This document shows, one piece after another, positions 50,779-60,979 of a DNA stretch of 64,000 bases. The first letter of the stretch is position 1; every line of letters begins with the position of its first letter. Where the stretch lies: assembly GCA_030849075.1 (NCBI GenBank), contig JASAOO010003514.1, forward strand, positions 24,351-88,350. The letters are read 5' to 3'. This DNA is from Zelonia costaricensis (Eukaryota > Euglenozoa > Kinetoplastea > Trypanosomatida > Trypanosomatidae). A program made the translations under genes and the position numbers. The notes below the pieces were generated by a model, which saw only the letters and a list, made by a program, of their open reading frames with translations, ran no database searches and was not told the origin of the DNA.

Positions 50779-53700
50779 CTAGCTCATGGCGTACAGCACA
50801 TCCTGGCCCGTCATGTGCGACAAGTTGTTGCTCAGCTTCCGTGCCTCCTCCACGACAGCGTCGTCGCGGTCCTCCGTGAGCTCCACCACGGTGGGCAGCA
50901 TCTCCGCCATCAGCCGCGATGCCAGCTCGTCGCCGCCGTCGGCGTAGATGCCGTCGAGGCAGACGAGGGCCTCGCGCCGCACGTGGCGGCTCGGGTGCCG
51001 CAGCGCGCGCACCACCTCCGCCTGAGTCTTGCTCTGCAGCTTGCTCGAGCCGAGGCACGCCATGAAGGCCCGCACCGCCGGGATCACGTTCCGCTCGACG
51101 CGGAAGCGGTAGTCGTGCTGGCTGTCCTCCAGGTACTGCAGGTTGTGCAGCTGGTGCACCAGCGCCGGCATCACGCTCGGGAAGACGTCCGGGTTGGCGA
51201 AGTACACTTCCAGCTCGATGCTGTAGTCGTGATCGGCACCGGGGGTCTGCGCAACGGCCATGCTGCGCACGCACTCCAGGGCCCCCTCCAGCACCAGCGC
51301 GATGAGCGAGTCCGTCGCCTTCGCGGACGTGGCCGCTGCCGCACAGAAGGTGCGCAGCGCGGTGACGGCGTGGGGCAGCAGCACGGGAAAGGCGAAGTCG
51401 AGAATCGAGCCGAGCTTGCCGAGGAGGTGGTTGCTCAGGGCAAAGAAAATGATCCACGACTGCAGCGTGACGCGCGACAGGGACTGCGGCGCGCCGTCGT
51501 GCCCGCGGCCCTGACGCTCCTCCAGCTCCGCCGCGCCGGCGCCGTCGTCGCTGCTCGCGTCCATCGCAGCAGCAGCAGCAGTCCCGTTCCGACGCGAGGC
51601 GGTGCCTGTCGACACGCCGCCGGTGGACTCGGCGAAGGCCCACTCCGCGACAAGACGCAGCAGCCGCATGCCGTGTTTTGCCTTGAACTTCAGCAGGAAC
51701 ACCGTGAAGGCCTGCAGCACCGGCATGACCGCCTCGCTCGACGGCACGGTGGGCGCACTGGCCAGGGACTGGAAGGCCGCCAGCCAGAAGTTCTGCTGCG
51801 GCGTGGTCCCGTCTGTCAGGGTGGGCATGTGCAGCAGCTCGTCCTTGGCGAGGTTCTCGATGCGGCGCTCGATGCAGGTGAAGAGCAGCACAAAGGAGTG
51901 CGTGTGCACCTGCACACGGAGCTGCCGCGCCCGCACCGCCGCGCCCTTCTTCCTCGCGCTCGCCTTGGTCGCGGCCGCCTCGGCTGCGAGGTCGGCGAGC
52001 TGGTGCTGCTCGGCGGCGGGCACGACGGCGCCGTTGAGGTAGGGCATCCCTTGCAGGCACGTCGTGGCCGCATCGAGCAGAAGCTGCGGCTCCATCACCG
52101 CCTCCAGCACGGCCAGCATCTCCGCGCAGAGGTAGTGCGTCTCGGCATCCGTCACGTTGGTCAGGTGCGTGGCGAGGAAGAGGAGGGAGGGCAGGTACGG
52201 CTGCGTCATCTGCCAGCACGCCGGGAAGCACCGGATCAAGGCAGAGAGGGTGCTGTGCCGCAGCAGCGCGCCCGCCTCACTGCGGGCCACGATCCCGGGC
52301 ATCTCAACGACCTGGTGCACCCCAGCCGACACGAGCGTGTGCAGGAGGCTGAGGCAGTGCGGTGAGGCGAAGGCGGTGCCCATCACCTGCGTCATGGTCG
52401 CCAGCGCCGTCACGAGGCAGGTCATGCAGCTCAGCACACCCGCCTCCACACCAGCCGCGGCGGCGGCCTCTGCGCCCTCCACCGCCCCACGCGTGCGGAG
52501 TCGGATCTCGCACCGCGTCAGCAGCGGCATCCAGTGATCGCAGATGAGGTCAACCACCTCGCGCACCTCCCCCACGCGGCTCCGGTTGCCGAAGAGCTTC
52601 ACCAGCGTGGTCTCCGTCACCCGCTTGCTGCGGTTGGCGTTGAGCAGCGTCTTCTCCGCCTGCAGGCTGCCGCCGCTGCTGACAATACGGATCAGCTCCT
52701 CCACAGACGCCACGCCGAGCTGCGTCGTGGACAGCAGCTCCTCCGTGGCCTCTGCCGCGGCGGCGTTGCCGTGCACAGCTGTGTGAAAGGCTGCCAGGCT
52801 AGCCTTCACCTCCGCCACGAGGAGGGGCAGCAGCTGCACGGAGCGCTTCGTGGTGAGGGGGCGGGCCTTGATGCGGACGAGGTCGGTGAGGGAGAGGCGC
52901 TGCCGCGGGTCGCGCAGGCGGCGCCGATGGGCCTCCATCTCGTCATCGGAGATCACATTCTCGAGCGTTGGCAGCGAGTGGTGCAGGCGGTCGAGCAGCA
53001 CTTCCAGCCCGATGCGCCGCAGCGCGGCCCGGCGGTCCTCGAGCAGCCGCTGCTGGCACACGACGAATGTGGGCTCGTTGATGCCGGCCAGCACGCAGGC
53101 AAGCGTGTTGCCCGCCAGCAGCTCCAGCAGGGCCGTGTACGCCTCCGCCTCGGCGGCCTCGGCTGCGGACGCTGCGCTGGTGGCGGAGCGCGTTGTGTCA
53201 TGCAGGTCGTGGTAGTGCGCGAAGAGCTCCAGTGCGCTGACGAGCAGCTCCATGCACCCGCCGTCCTCGCGCTGGACCGTCGCGCTGCCGCTCTCGATGG
53301 CGTCCTCCTCGCCGTCGCTCGCGTCCTTCTCCTTCTCCTTCTTTCGCTGCGCGCCGGACGCGCGTGTAGCGCGGCTCGGCATGCTGGATCGGGCGTGCCG
53401 CTGCAGGGCGAGGAACGGCTCGAGGAAGAGGTCCGACTTCACGGTGAGGTTGACGAGGTGCATGATCGTCTCCTGGCGGTTGATTACCTGGTTCGGCTTC
53501 ACCATGCGGCGGAACAGGTGCTGCACACGCTGCGCCTCCTCATCCCCCAGCTCCGCGTCGGCCTCCGCGTCGCCACTGCTGAGCTGGGCGGCCGGGTCGG
53601 CGACGAGGCGCATGAGCTGCGCGAGGCACTGCACCTGGGTGCGGACGTCGAAGCTCGTCAAGATCTCCTGGCACACCTCCCGCGCGCTGCGGAAGCTGAG

Positions 53701-56700
53701 GGCCTCGGTATTGTCGACGGCCTCCAGCCTCATGAGCAGCGAGACCAGCGGAATGTGCAGGTACGTGATGCTCTCTGACACGCCCGCGGTGGTGGCGGCG
53801 CTGGCGCCTGCCGGCATCTTCAGCAGCGGCGCCGTGGCACGCAGCAGGCCAGCGATGGTGTCGACGTGGAAGTGCAGCTGCGACTCCCGCCGCTCCCCCT
53901 CCGCCGCCGGAGCGGCCCCCGGCGTCCCCTCCTCCACCACCCGCTCCTCGTTCTGCGTAGCGCTGTCGTCGCTCTCCTCCACCAGCACGCGGGCCATGAG
54001 CACCATCAACTCGCGCAGCAGCCGGCTCTTCACGCGGTACACGCCGTCCGCAACCGACTCCGACAGCAGCCGCGTCTGCTCCGTGCACACGTGCACGAGC
54101 GTTTCGACCAGCCGCAGCACGGCCTCCACCTGCACCGAGCCACGCGCACCGAGGCGAAGCTGCTGCACCCGCGGCAGCATCGCCACATCGTCCGTCGAGG
54201 CAGACGCCGCCGCCTGACGCAGGAGCGTCTCCAGCTCCTGCAGCGGGTAGGCCTCGACGCACCGCATCACAAGCGCGAAGACGCTCTCCCCATCCTCGTC
54301 GTCGTCCATGACTATGGTGGGCAGCACGAGCAGCAGCGTGCGCAGCAGCCGGAGACCCTCCAGGCTCACGGGACTGAGCGTCCAGGCGCTGGAGTCGGCC
54401 GACGTGGCGGCGCACACACGCGGCAGGCGCAGCACCCGCAGCGCATCGGCAAACGTCAGCGGCGTCGCGACAACCACCCCCGGTGGCGGGCGCCACCGCG
54501 GCGCCGCGTTGCCCTCCTCGGCCTCCGCGTCCGCCTCCGACGTTGTGCCAGTGGACGGCACGAGCGTCTCCAGCATCTCCCGCACCCGCTGCAGCAGCAC
54601 TGCCGGTGTAGCAGCGAGCTCGGTGGTCACAGTCGAGGCCTGCGCGCCCGCACGGCTGCCGCGGCGGTTCGACTTGGCCTTCGACTTGCTCAAGGCCTGC
54701 TCCTCATCCGCCTTCCCCTCTCCAGCAGCCTCGGCCGCCGCTACAAGGGGTAGAAAGACGTACTCGTACCCACCGCGCGTGCCAACACAGGCGACGGCGA
54801 TGTCGCTGCCGATCGTGTCCATGGCATGCAGCAGCAACGGCTGCAGCCGGGCTGCAACGGCACGCTGATAGGCAGGCGACATGGCTGGCACCGCCTTGTC
54901 CGCCGAGCTGGGCCGCTTCTTCCCCTTAGCGCTCGTGAAGATGGTGGCCTGCGCACCCCGCCGCTCCTCGAGCCCCTCGCTCAGGCCAACCGCGAGGGCC
55001 GTCAGCGCGTGCCGGTACACGGGGCGGGCGCCACCACCGTGCTGTACGTGCACGTGTGGGTGCCGCAGCAGCAGCTCGACCAGGCGCACCGAGGCGTTGC
55101 CGTCGAGGCTGGGGTCAGCAGCGGCACCGTCAGCCGAAGCGTGCGCGTCGCCTCCCCAGAGCTGGAGGCGGCTGCACACCGCGTCCACGAAATCGGCGGC
55201 GTCGGCCGAGACGTCACGCAACGCGGCGGACGACGCGGCTGCGCCCTCGGCCGTGCACGTGAGGACGGCCTCCACGCGAGGCAGCAGCACCTCGACAAGG
55301 CCCATCAGCTGCGGGGTGAGGGCGGCACTGCCGCTCGCGCTCCCGGCGCCGGGGGCGCGGAAGAAGTACCGAATCGCCCGATGTGCCCAGCCCGCCGGCA
55401 ACGCATACGCCGCGCCGGGACGCACCGTCAGCAGCGCACACAGCAGCGCCGCGGCGCCGGTGGTCAGCTGGTACTGCTTCTCCTCCACTGCCATGCACTC
55501 AATCAGGCAACTCAGCGCCGTCACTGAGCACAGCGAGAAAGCGTCGCCGCCGCTGCTGCTGCTGCCGCCCTGAGGCTGCAGAGCCGCCGCCAGGACGAGC
55601 TGCACACCCGTCATGCGGCCCTTCCCTCGCCTCGCGCCAGCCGTCACCACGGCATCCTGCAGCGCGCGCAGCTGTGTGAGGCGCTGCGAGGACGGGGCGC
55701 GGAGGGGCAGCAGGAGGGCAAGCGCGACCGCCGCCAGCGTCGTCGCCGGTGCCCGATTCTCCGACGCCTCCACGCTGCGGAAGACGGCGTCGGCCACAAG
55801 GCCGTACCAGTCGACTTGCCGCGCCGCCGACGCCGCCGCCTCGCCCGCCTTGCCACTGTTCGCTGCGTCCACAGCCAGTGCCGGGGTGGGACTGGCGTTG
55901 ACGAGCTCGAGGTAGGCAGGGGCGAGCACGTCTGGCTGCTGCGCGATGCTGGGTAGCGGGGCTCCGACGCTGCCGAGGCCCTCGCACAACCGCAGCACCA
56001 GCTCCGCAGCAGGCAACGCGGCGGCCACCGCGCGGGTGAGCGCCGTGCGCAGGACGAGTCCAATGCTGACGACCAGTGGCACCGCAGAGAGCGCCGCGCG
56101 GGCGGCGGCGGTGGCGTCCACTGCGCCACGCCCAACCGTTGCCGCGCGCTGCGCGTTGCTGCTGCTGCCGCCGCTCTTGAGAAGCGCCTCGTACATCATG
56201 TCAAGGTAGCCGGCAGCGGCAGGGCTGCCGTGCAGGAAGGACGACGCAGCCGACACGGCCTGCAGCGCCGCTGCAACGCTCGACGACGGCGAAGATGACG
56301 ACGACTCGGTGACAGCGGGCAGCAGCGCTGCGGCGAGTGCCACGACCACCTCCGCCTCGCTCGCCACACCGGCGCTGGTGGCCTCACTGCCGGCAGCCTC
56401 GCGCAGCGCCGTCCGGGCCGCGGCGAAGGCGTCAGGCAGGCGGCGCTGCGCCTCTGCACGGATCAGCGAGAGCAGCGCAGGGCACTGCACCAGCCCCGCA
56501 AACGCATCAGCAGCGCCGCTCTTCGACTCCGCTGCGGAGGCGGCCGTGCTGCAGCCCTCTTCATCCGAGTCAGAGTCGGCAGCGCGCTTGGAGGCCAACT
56601 TGGAGGAGCCGTTCCCAGCCGCCCGTCCAGCCGACGCAACCGCGCGACTGCCGCCACTCGTCAGTGCCGCCACAGCCCTCGCACCACCACAGCCGCCATC

Positions 56701-58851
56701 CAGCACTGCAAGCGCCGCCGTCGCCACCGCCGGCGCGGCCGCGCTGTGCCACTGCACGTACAGCAGCGTCGTGTGGTACAGCACGGTGGCGCGCAGCTCC
56801 GTTGACGCGGCGCACGCCGTCGTCGCGCCGGTCGTCCACTGCAGCACGGCCGGCTGCAGCACGCTCTCAAGGAGCGGCTGCACCACACGCCGCTGCCCGT
56901 CCACGCTGGCACAGGACGACAGTGCCTTCGCTGAAGACGACGATGAGCCCGTAGCGGGGCACGACGCCAGCGCCATCGCGTACGCGGCGCGCACCAGCTC
57001 ACAGGCCACACGGCAGGCAGCCGAGTCGCGCGACGCGCTCTTGTCCGCGGCCCACGGCGCCGTCAGCCGCTTCAGAATGGACGCCGTGGTCGCCACGAAG
57101 GCGGCGGCAGCGGTGGTGTGGTACTCGTACGCCATCACGTGCGTCAGCAAGTCGGCGAGCGACTGGCCGCCCGCTGTGCTGAGCAGCTGGTCGGCCGTCA
57201 TACCCTCCAGCATCTTTGCGGCCAGGGCCCGCACCTCGGGCACGGGATGCAGCAGGCAGGCAAAGAGCGGCAGCGACTCAGTCACGCCGGTCGCCAGCGC
57301 GCTGCCCACCTCCACCATGCCGTACCGCGTGCCACTGAAGTGACGAGCCAGAAAGGCGGTCGCGGCGACCGATGTCTCCGCACGCAGGAGCACCTCCGAC
57401 AGCACGCCGTCGAAGACAATCGCGTAGCGCCGCTCCAGCGCGGCGATGACGCGGTGGTACACCTTGGACGCATCCGCCGCCGCCCCCGACGGCGCCTCGC
57501 TCTCGCCTGCTTCGGCTGTCATGACGACGCGCAAGTAGCGGGCGGCCATCGCGTTCGACAGCGGCAGGTCCTCGGCGGCGCACTCCAGAAACGCAAGCAC
57601 GTCGGCGGGTAGCAGCCGCAGCTCCGTGGCGCGGCTCAGCCGCTCCAGCGCCGTGTGCAGCAGCGTCGCCAGCAGCGCGCTGTGCCGCGGCGACGTCGTG
57701 GGCACGCCGTTGTGGCCCGCCACGACCTCGGTCGCCTCTGCAAACGGCAGCTGCGCCACGAGCGTGCGCCACGGCAGCGCAAGCAGTGACTGCAGCATAG
57801 GCACAACCGACACGTCGGCGAGAGCGCGGTGCTGGGTGGCGAACAGCACCTCGAGCAGCGCCAGCAGGTCGCGCACCGGCAGATAGGCGACCCCGACGGG
57901 CCGCGAACCTTCTCCAGCTGCCGCGAAGGCTGCTGCCGCGACGTAGCGAAAGAGTGGCTTCAGCAGCGTCGCCAGCATCGAGCTGGAGAAGCGCACCTGC
58001 GTCGCCCACGCGGCGAGCACGACGAGGGCGGTCGCCACGGACTCCGCCGAGACGCGGCTGCCCCCGTCACGCGCGTGGTCCGCGACCCTCGCGGGGCTCG
58101 AGGCGTCCGCGGCGGCGCCGAAGTCAGAGACGGCCCCGGACAGCAGCTCGAGGACGAAGGGCAGAAACGTGCGCCAGAGCGCCTCGGCGTCCTTGTGCGT
58201 CGCGAGCTGCGTCACAACGCCGGCGAAGAGTGCGTTGGCCGCGTGGTGGCGCACCTCGTAGCGGAAGGGCATCGCCACGGTGAGACAGACGAGGCGCGCG
58301 GCCTTGCGGCTCTCGGCGCAGGCCAGCACGAGGTGCTCGCGCAACAGCGGCGCGCCGCGGAGCTGGTTCGTGGCCAAGAAATCAAACCCCGTGTCGCGCA
58401 GGTCGAGCAGGAGTAGCGCGCGGGCAAAGATGTTGTGGTCATGGTAGGGCAAGAAAGCGCGGAGTACGGCCTGGACGTCGTAGATGTGCACCTCGAAGAC
58501 GCGCACCAGGTACTCGAAGACCTGCTGTGCGGCCGTGAGGAAGAGGTGCGGACTGAGAAGGGTCAGCAGGTGGTCGAGGCGAGCCCGCAGTGCGGCGTCC
58601 TCTGTCGAGGTCAGCATCGACCGCTCCTGCCGCACGCACTTTACGTCGAACAGGTCCTGCAGGAAGCGGTGAAAGCGGTTGTCCATCGCGATCAGGGTCT
58701 GCAGCCCATTGAGCGCGAGCTGGTGGATCTGCTCACGCGAGAAGCTCTGCGCGTCCTGCGAGCTGAACAGAAAAGACTTGGCGAGGCGGTGGCGGCTCTC
58801 GTCTGGCCGCTGCTGCAGCCGCTGCAGCTGCGAGGCGAGCTGCGACGTCAT
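50779..58851 (-). CDS. UTP10: UTP10/HEATR1 homologue, small-subunit processome HEAT-repeat protein
   Basis: The 2690-residue protein is a component of the t-UTP/UTP-A complex that binds nascent pre-rRNA in the nucleolus and supports early 40S assembly. Residues about 25-145 align in order with the HEATR1/UTP10 N-terminus: a start on LFSSQDA, GLQTLIAMDNRF, LFLTAAQQVFEYLVRVFEVH and VLRAFLPYHDHNIFARALLL. Most of the rest is an alpha-helical HEAT array interrupted by Ala/Ser-rich loops. Residues about 2317-2475 correspond to the BP28CT region (VFLLKFKAKHGMRLLRLVAE, LLGKLGSILDFAFPVLLPHA). The end (2580-2690) matches the last HEATR1 helices: NVIPAVRAFMACLGSSKL, VRREALVCLDGIYADGGDEL, and ELTEDRDDAVVEEARKL. 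It is longer than the human (about 2144) and yeast (about 1769) proteins. The ATG at 58851 is the frame's first. Confidence 0.93.
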   Translation of the reverse strand: MTSQLASQLQRLQQRPDESRHRLAKSFLFSSQDAQSFSREQIHQLALNGLQTLIAMDNRFHRFLQDLFDVKCVRQERSMLTSTEDAALRARLDHLLTLLSPHLFLTAAQQVFEYLVRVFEVHIYDVQAVLRAFLPYHDHNIFARALLLLDLRDTGFDFLATNQLRGAPLLREHLVLACAESRKAARLVCLTVAMPFRYEVRHHAANALFAGVVTQLATHKDAEALWRTFLPFVLELLSGAVSDFGAAADASSPARVADHARDGGSRVSAESVATALVVLAAWATQVRFSSSMLATLLKPLFRYVAAAAFAAAGEGSRPVGVAYLPVRDLLALLEVLFATQHRALADVSVVPMLQSLLALPWRTLVAQLPFAEATEVVAGHNGVPTTSPRHSALLATLLHTALERLSRATELRLLPADVLAFLECAAEDLPLSNAMAARYLRVVMTAEAGESEAPSGAAADASKVYHRVIAALERRYAIVFDGVLSEVLLRAETSVAATAFLARHFSGTRYGMVEVGSALATGVTESLPLFACLLHPVPEVRALAAKMLEGMTADQLLSTAGGQSLADLLTHVMAYEYHTTAAAAFVATTASILKRLTAPWAADKSASRDSAACRVACELVRAAYAMALASCPATGSSSSSAKALSSCASVDGQRRVVQPLLESVLQPAVLQWTTGATTACAASTELRATVLYHTTLLYVQWHSAAAPAVATAALAVLDGGCGGARAVAALTSGGSRAVASAGRAAGNGSSKLASKRAADSDSDEEGCSTAASAAESKSGAADAFAGLVQCPALLSLIRAEAQRRLPDAFAAARTALREAAGSEATSAGVASEAEVVVALAAALLPAVTESSSSSPSSSVAAALQAVSAASSFLHGSPAAAGYLDMMYEALLKSGGSSSNAQRAATVGRGAVDATAAARAALSAVPLVVSIGLVLRTALTRAVAAALPAAELVLRLCEGLGSVGAPLPSIAQQPDVLAPAYLELVNASPTPALAVDAANSGKAGEAAASAARQVDWYGLVADAVFRSVEASENRAPATTLAAVALALLLPLRAPSSQRLTQLRALQDAVVTAGARRGKGRMTGVQLVLAAALQPQGGSSSSGGDAFSLCSVTALSCLIECMAVEEKQYQLTTGAAALLCALLTVRPGAAYALPAGWAHRAIRYFFRAPGAGSASGSAALTPQLMGLVEVLLPRVEAVLTCTAEGAAASSAALRDVSADAADFVDAVCSRLQLWGGDAHASADGAAADPSLDGNASVRLVELLLRHPHVHVQHGGGARPVYRHALTALAVGLSEGLEERRGAQATIFTSAKGKKRPSSADKAVPAMSPAYQRAVAARLQPLLLHAMDTIGSDIAVACVGTRGGYEYVFLPLVAAAEAAGEGKADEEQALSKSKAKSNRRGSRAGAQASTVTTELAATPAVLLQRVREMLETLVPSTGTTSEADAEAEEGNAAPRWRPPPGVVVATPLTFADALRVLRLPRVCAATSADSSAWTLSPVSLEGLRLLRTLLLVLPTIVMDDDEDGESVFALVMRCVEAYPLQELETLLRQAAASASTDDVAMLPRVQQLRLGARGSVQVEAVLRLVETLVHVCTEQTRLLSESVADGVYRVKSRLLRELMVLMARVLVEESDDSATQNEERVVEEGTPGAAPAAEGERRESQLHFHVDTIAGLLRATAPLLKMPAGASAATTAGVSESITYLHIPLVSLLMRLEAVDNTEALSFRSAREVCQEILTSFDVRTQVQCLAQLMRLVADPAAQLSSGDAEADAELGDEEAQRVQHLFRRMVKPNQVINRQETIMHLVNLTVKSDLFLEPFLALQRHARSSMPSRATRASGAQRKKEKEKDASDGEEDAIESGSATVQREDGGCMELLVSALELFAHYHDLHDTTRSATSAASAAEAAEAEAYTALLELLAGNTLACVLAGINEPTFVVCQQRLLEDRRAALRRIGLEVLLDRLHHSLPTLENVISDDEMEAHRRRLRDPRQRLSLTDLVRIKARPLTTKRSVQLLPLLVAEVKASLAAFHTAVHGNAAAAEATEELLSTTQLGVASVEELIRIVSSGGSLQAEKTLLNANRSKRVTETTLVKLFGNRSRVGEVREVVDLICDHWMPLLTRCEIRLRTRGAVEGAEAAAAAGVEAGVLSCMTCLVTALATMTQVMGTAFASPHCLSLLHTLVSAGVHQVVEMPGIVARSEAGALLRHSTLSALIRCFPACWQMTQPYLPSLLFLATHLTNVTDAETHYLCAEMLAVLEAVMEPQLLLDAATTCLQGMPYLNGAVVPAAEQHQLADLAAEAAATKASARKKGAAVRARQLRVQVHTHSFVLLFTCIERRIENLAKDELLHMPTLTDGTTPQQNFWLAAFQSLASAPTVPSSEAVMPVLQAFTVFLLKFKAKHGMRLLRLVAEWAFAESTGGVSTGTASRRNGTAAAAAMDASSDDGAGAAELEERQGRGHDGAPQSLSRVTLQSWIIFFALSNHLLGKLGSILDFAFPVLLPHAVTALRTFCAAAATSAKATDSLIALVLEGALECVRSMAVAQTPGADHDYSIELEVYFANPDVFPSVMPALVHQLHNLQYLEDSQHDYRFRVERNVIPAVRAFMACLGSSKLQSKTQAEVVRALRHPSRHVRREALVCLDGIYADGGDELASRLMAEMLPTVVELTEDRDDAVVEEARKLSNNLSHMTGQDVLYAMS

Positions 58852-58973
58852 GGCAAGCGGTTCACAACGAGCCGGCGCGGGTGCGGATTGAGTGGCGTGG
58901 AGAGGACTGTGTGTGCACGGCTATCGTGGGTCTCACAGCTGAAGTGTTTATGCTTCCTACTTAGTGGTTTCGC

Positions 58974-58975
58974 CT
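58974..58975 (-). promoter_or_regulatory. Possible trans-splice acceptor AG for UTP10
   Basis: ACTTGTTCCTCCTGTAAAG on the minus strand ends here. Several further AGs follow before the start at 58851 (for example CTTCAG near 58940), so the exact site is uncertain. Confidence 0.35.
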
Positions 58976-59155
58976 TTACAGGAGGAACAAGTTAGTGGCT
59001 GTCGGCGTTTACTCGAAGGCGGGGTGTGCAGCGTGGGAGAGAGCGAAATAGATAGAGAGATGGAAAGCAAAGCGAGCGAGGCCAAGAGTACGCCTACGAC
59101 CGCACTTTGGGGTGTGGACACATCCATGAGAGGGCGTCGGTGTGTGAGAATGCAC

Positions 59156-59162
<7 letters not shown>

Positions 59163-59187
<25 letters not shown>
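59163..59187. repeat. (TG)n microsatellite
   Basis: About twelve TG units upstream of the predicted UTP10 splice site. Confidence 0.85.
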
Positions 59188-59932
59188 TGTCGTGAGTGGA
59201 TGAAGCAGATCGTGAGCACCAGGGATACGAATGCAAGAGGAAGTCTGCAGGATGCGACACCGCGCTCGCATGTGCGAGCCCAAGGGGGGGCGGGCTCATC
59301 AGGGCACCCCGCGCTCCATCAAGCGTGAGAGAGGGAGAGGGAGGCGCACGAGGACGAAAGACGCGCAGACCGGACAATGGTCGTGTGCTGCCAGCGACGC
59401 ACACACGTGGAAATCGCGACCAGCCCTCAAAGAAGAGGACGGGGGGGTAAAGCGGCGGCCCTCTCTGACACGTCACTCTCGTGCCCTGAAACGGCTCTTC
59501 ACCGGCGCGGGCACGCGCATGACAGGGGGAGGGAGGGAGGGAGGGCCACGGAGATGCGTGCCTTGCCGCACGCGACTCTATCGTTGCTTTCTGTCTAGCA
59601 CATTCTGGTATTTTTGCGGCACGGAGCACCGCACACGCGCGGTGGGCTGGGAAGGAGCTAGCGGGGGGGAGGAGGGAGGAGGAGCACGACGACATGAAGG
59701 GGCGGAGGGTGGGACAGCGACGGCACAAGCTTGCCCATTCAAGTCTCGACACACACACACACACACATACATACACACAAAGGCAAAGACACAGGCGCAT
59801 CACACCTCACCAGGCGCGATCTCCTTCGCGGTACTACGCAGTTGCATGGACGTCCGGATCAGCTCCAGCAGCAGCAGCAGCAGTGCGCGTGCGAGAAGAG
59901 CAGCGCGGGGATGACGACCGCGCAGGCGCCTC

Positions 59933-60979
59933 TCACTCCTCGGCGTAGTGCTGCCGACGGCGGCGGCTGCCAGGCCCAGCGCCGTACTCTCCAGCGTCGT
60001 CGCTACCGTCCTCCCCCTCCTCCTCCTTCACCACCGCCCGCGGACGCCGCCGCGATGGGGGCGCGTCAGACACCCTGTCGAAGGCGCCCGACACGGCACC
60101 ACCACTGCCACGCCGGCCGCGCTTGCCCGTGCCCTGTCCCCGCCCCATTCCGCCCACACCCGCGGCGGCACCCACAGCAGCAGCCGCGGCGGCAGTAGAC
60201 CACGTCGACGCGGTCGTCACGCCGCGCGAGCCCGCCTGCGACGCCTTCGCCAGCTCCACACGGCTCAGCGCCCCCACCGAGCAGGCGGAGAAGACGCGTT
60301 CGCTGGGGCTGAAGAAGTGCAGGCGGTAGTGGAAGGCAGGCGCCGACGGGCCCTTGCTGGTCACGTGAAAGACAGCCCCGGAGCCGCCGTCGCTGCCGCC
60401 CACCTTCGCAGCAGCGGCAGCGGCCGTGAGGGAGAGGGGCGGCGCCGGTGCGTCCTCGCCCGCACGCGCAGCCGAGACCCCGCCGCTGGAGCCGAAGCAG
60501 CTCGTCAAGACACGGTACACGCGAGCCACGTCGTCCGCCGTGGACGTGGCGAGGAGCGGCGAGTCCAGCGACGAGACCGAGAGGCCGTCACGACCACCCC
60601 CACCACCCAAGCCCAGCGCCGACGTTCCCGCAGACGACAGCGCGCCGGCGTGGCCGCCAGCGCCAACGGAGCCTGAGGACGACGCCGTCGTGAACGGCGT
60701 GAGCACTGTCACAGGATTGCGGTGCGCATTGGCGTGCCGCTCGAGTCCGTAGCCGTCGAAGAGAGAGCCACCGTGGGCGATGCAGTGCTTCAAGAAGTCG
60801 CTCTCGAGGTTGTACACCTCCACGTCCATGCGCTGCAGCGCGGCCTCAAGGCCCTCGCGGCGGTGCAGGAGCTGCGCCAGCTCCTCCTCCGCCTCAGCAG
60901 AGAGGTAGACAGCCGCTTCCTGTCGCAGTGCACCATCGGCGCCAGCCGACTTGGCGCCGCCGTGCTCGCGGCGACTCAT
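59933..60979 (-). CDS. EAF6: Eaf6-like subunit of a NuA4-type histone acetyltransferase complex
   Basis: The 348-residue product begins MSRREHGGAK. Residues about 28-70 form a heptad-like helix (AEAEEELAQLLHRREGLEAA, then ALQRMDVEVYNLESDFLKH) matching the Eaf6/MEAF6 coiled coil, followed by GGSLFDGYGLERH as in the family GNI-x-GFDGYL block. A low-complexity insert of over 100 residues then separates a second block near 210-240 (HFFSPSERVFSACSVGALSR) that resembles the Eaf6 DRIFSLSS element. The C-terminus is acidic and basic by turns, with RRRPRAVVKEEEGE and RRRRQ as likely nuclear signals. Yeast Eaf6 is about 113 residues and human about 190, so this one is expanded. Eaf6 acts with Epl1/Ing-type subunits to support MYST acetyltransferases in the nucleus. 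The partners are not in this window. Confidence 0.8.
   Translation of the reverse strand: MSRREHGGAKSAGADGALRQEAAVYLSAEAEEELAQLLHRREGLEAALQRMDVEVYNLESDFLKHCIAHGGSLFDGYGLERHANAHRNPVTVLTPFTTASSSGSVGAGGHAGALSSAGTSALGLGGGGGRDGLSVSSLDSPLLATSTADDVARVYRVLTSCFGSSGGVSAARAGEDAPAPPLSLTAAAAAAKVGGSDGGSGAVFHVTSKGPSAPAFHYRLHFFSPSERVFSACSVGALSRVELAKASQAGSRGVTTASTWSTAAAAAAVGAAAGVGGMGRGQGTGKRGRRGSGGAVSGAFDRVSDAPPSRRRPRAVVKEEEGEDGSDDAGEYGAGPGSRRRRQHYAEE

Larger units (their letters stand above)
58852..59932. other. Intergenic spacer between EAF6-like and UTP10 genes
   Basis: This 1.08-kb spacer contains (TG)n at 59163-59187 and (CA)n at 59749-59768. No supportable coding frame. Confidence 0.6.

Noticed and set aside
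50737..52365. 542-codon plus-strand frame
   Set aside because: Antisense of the well-supported UTP10 C-terminus.
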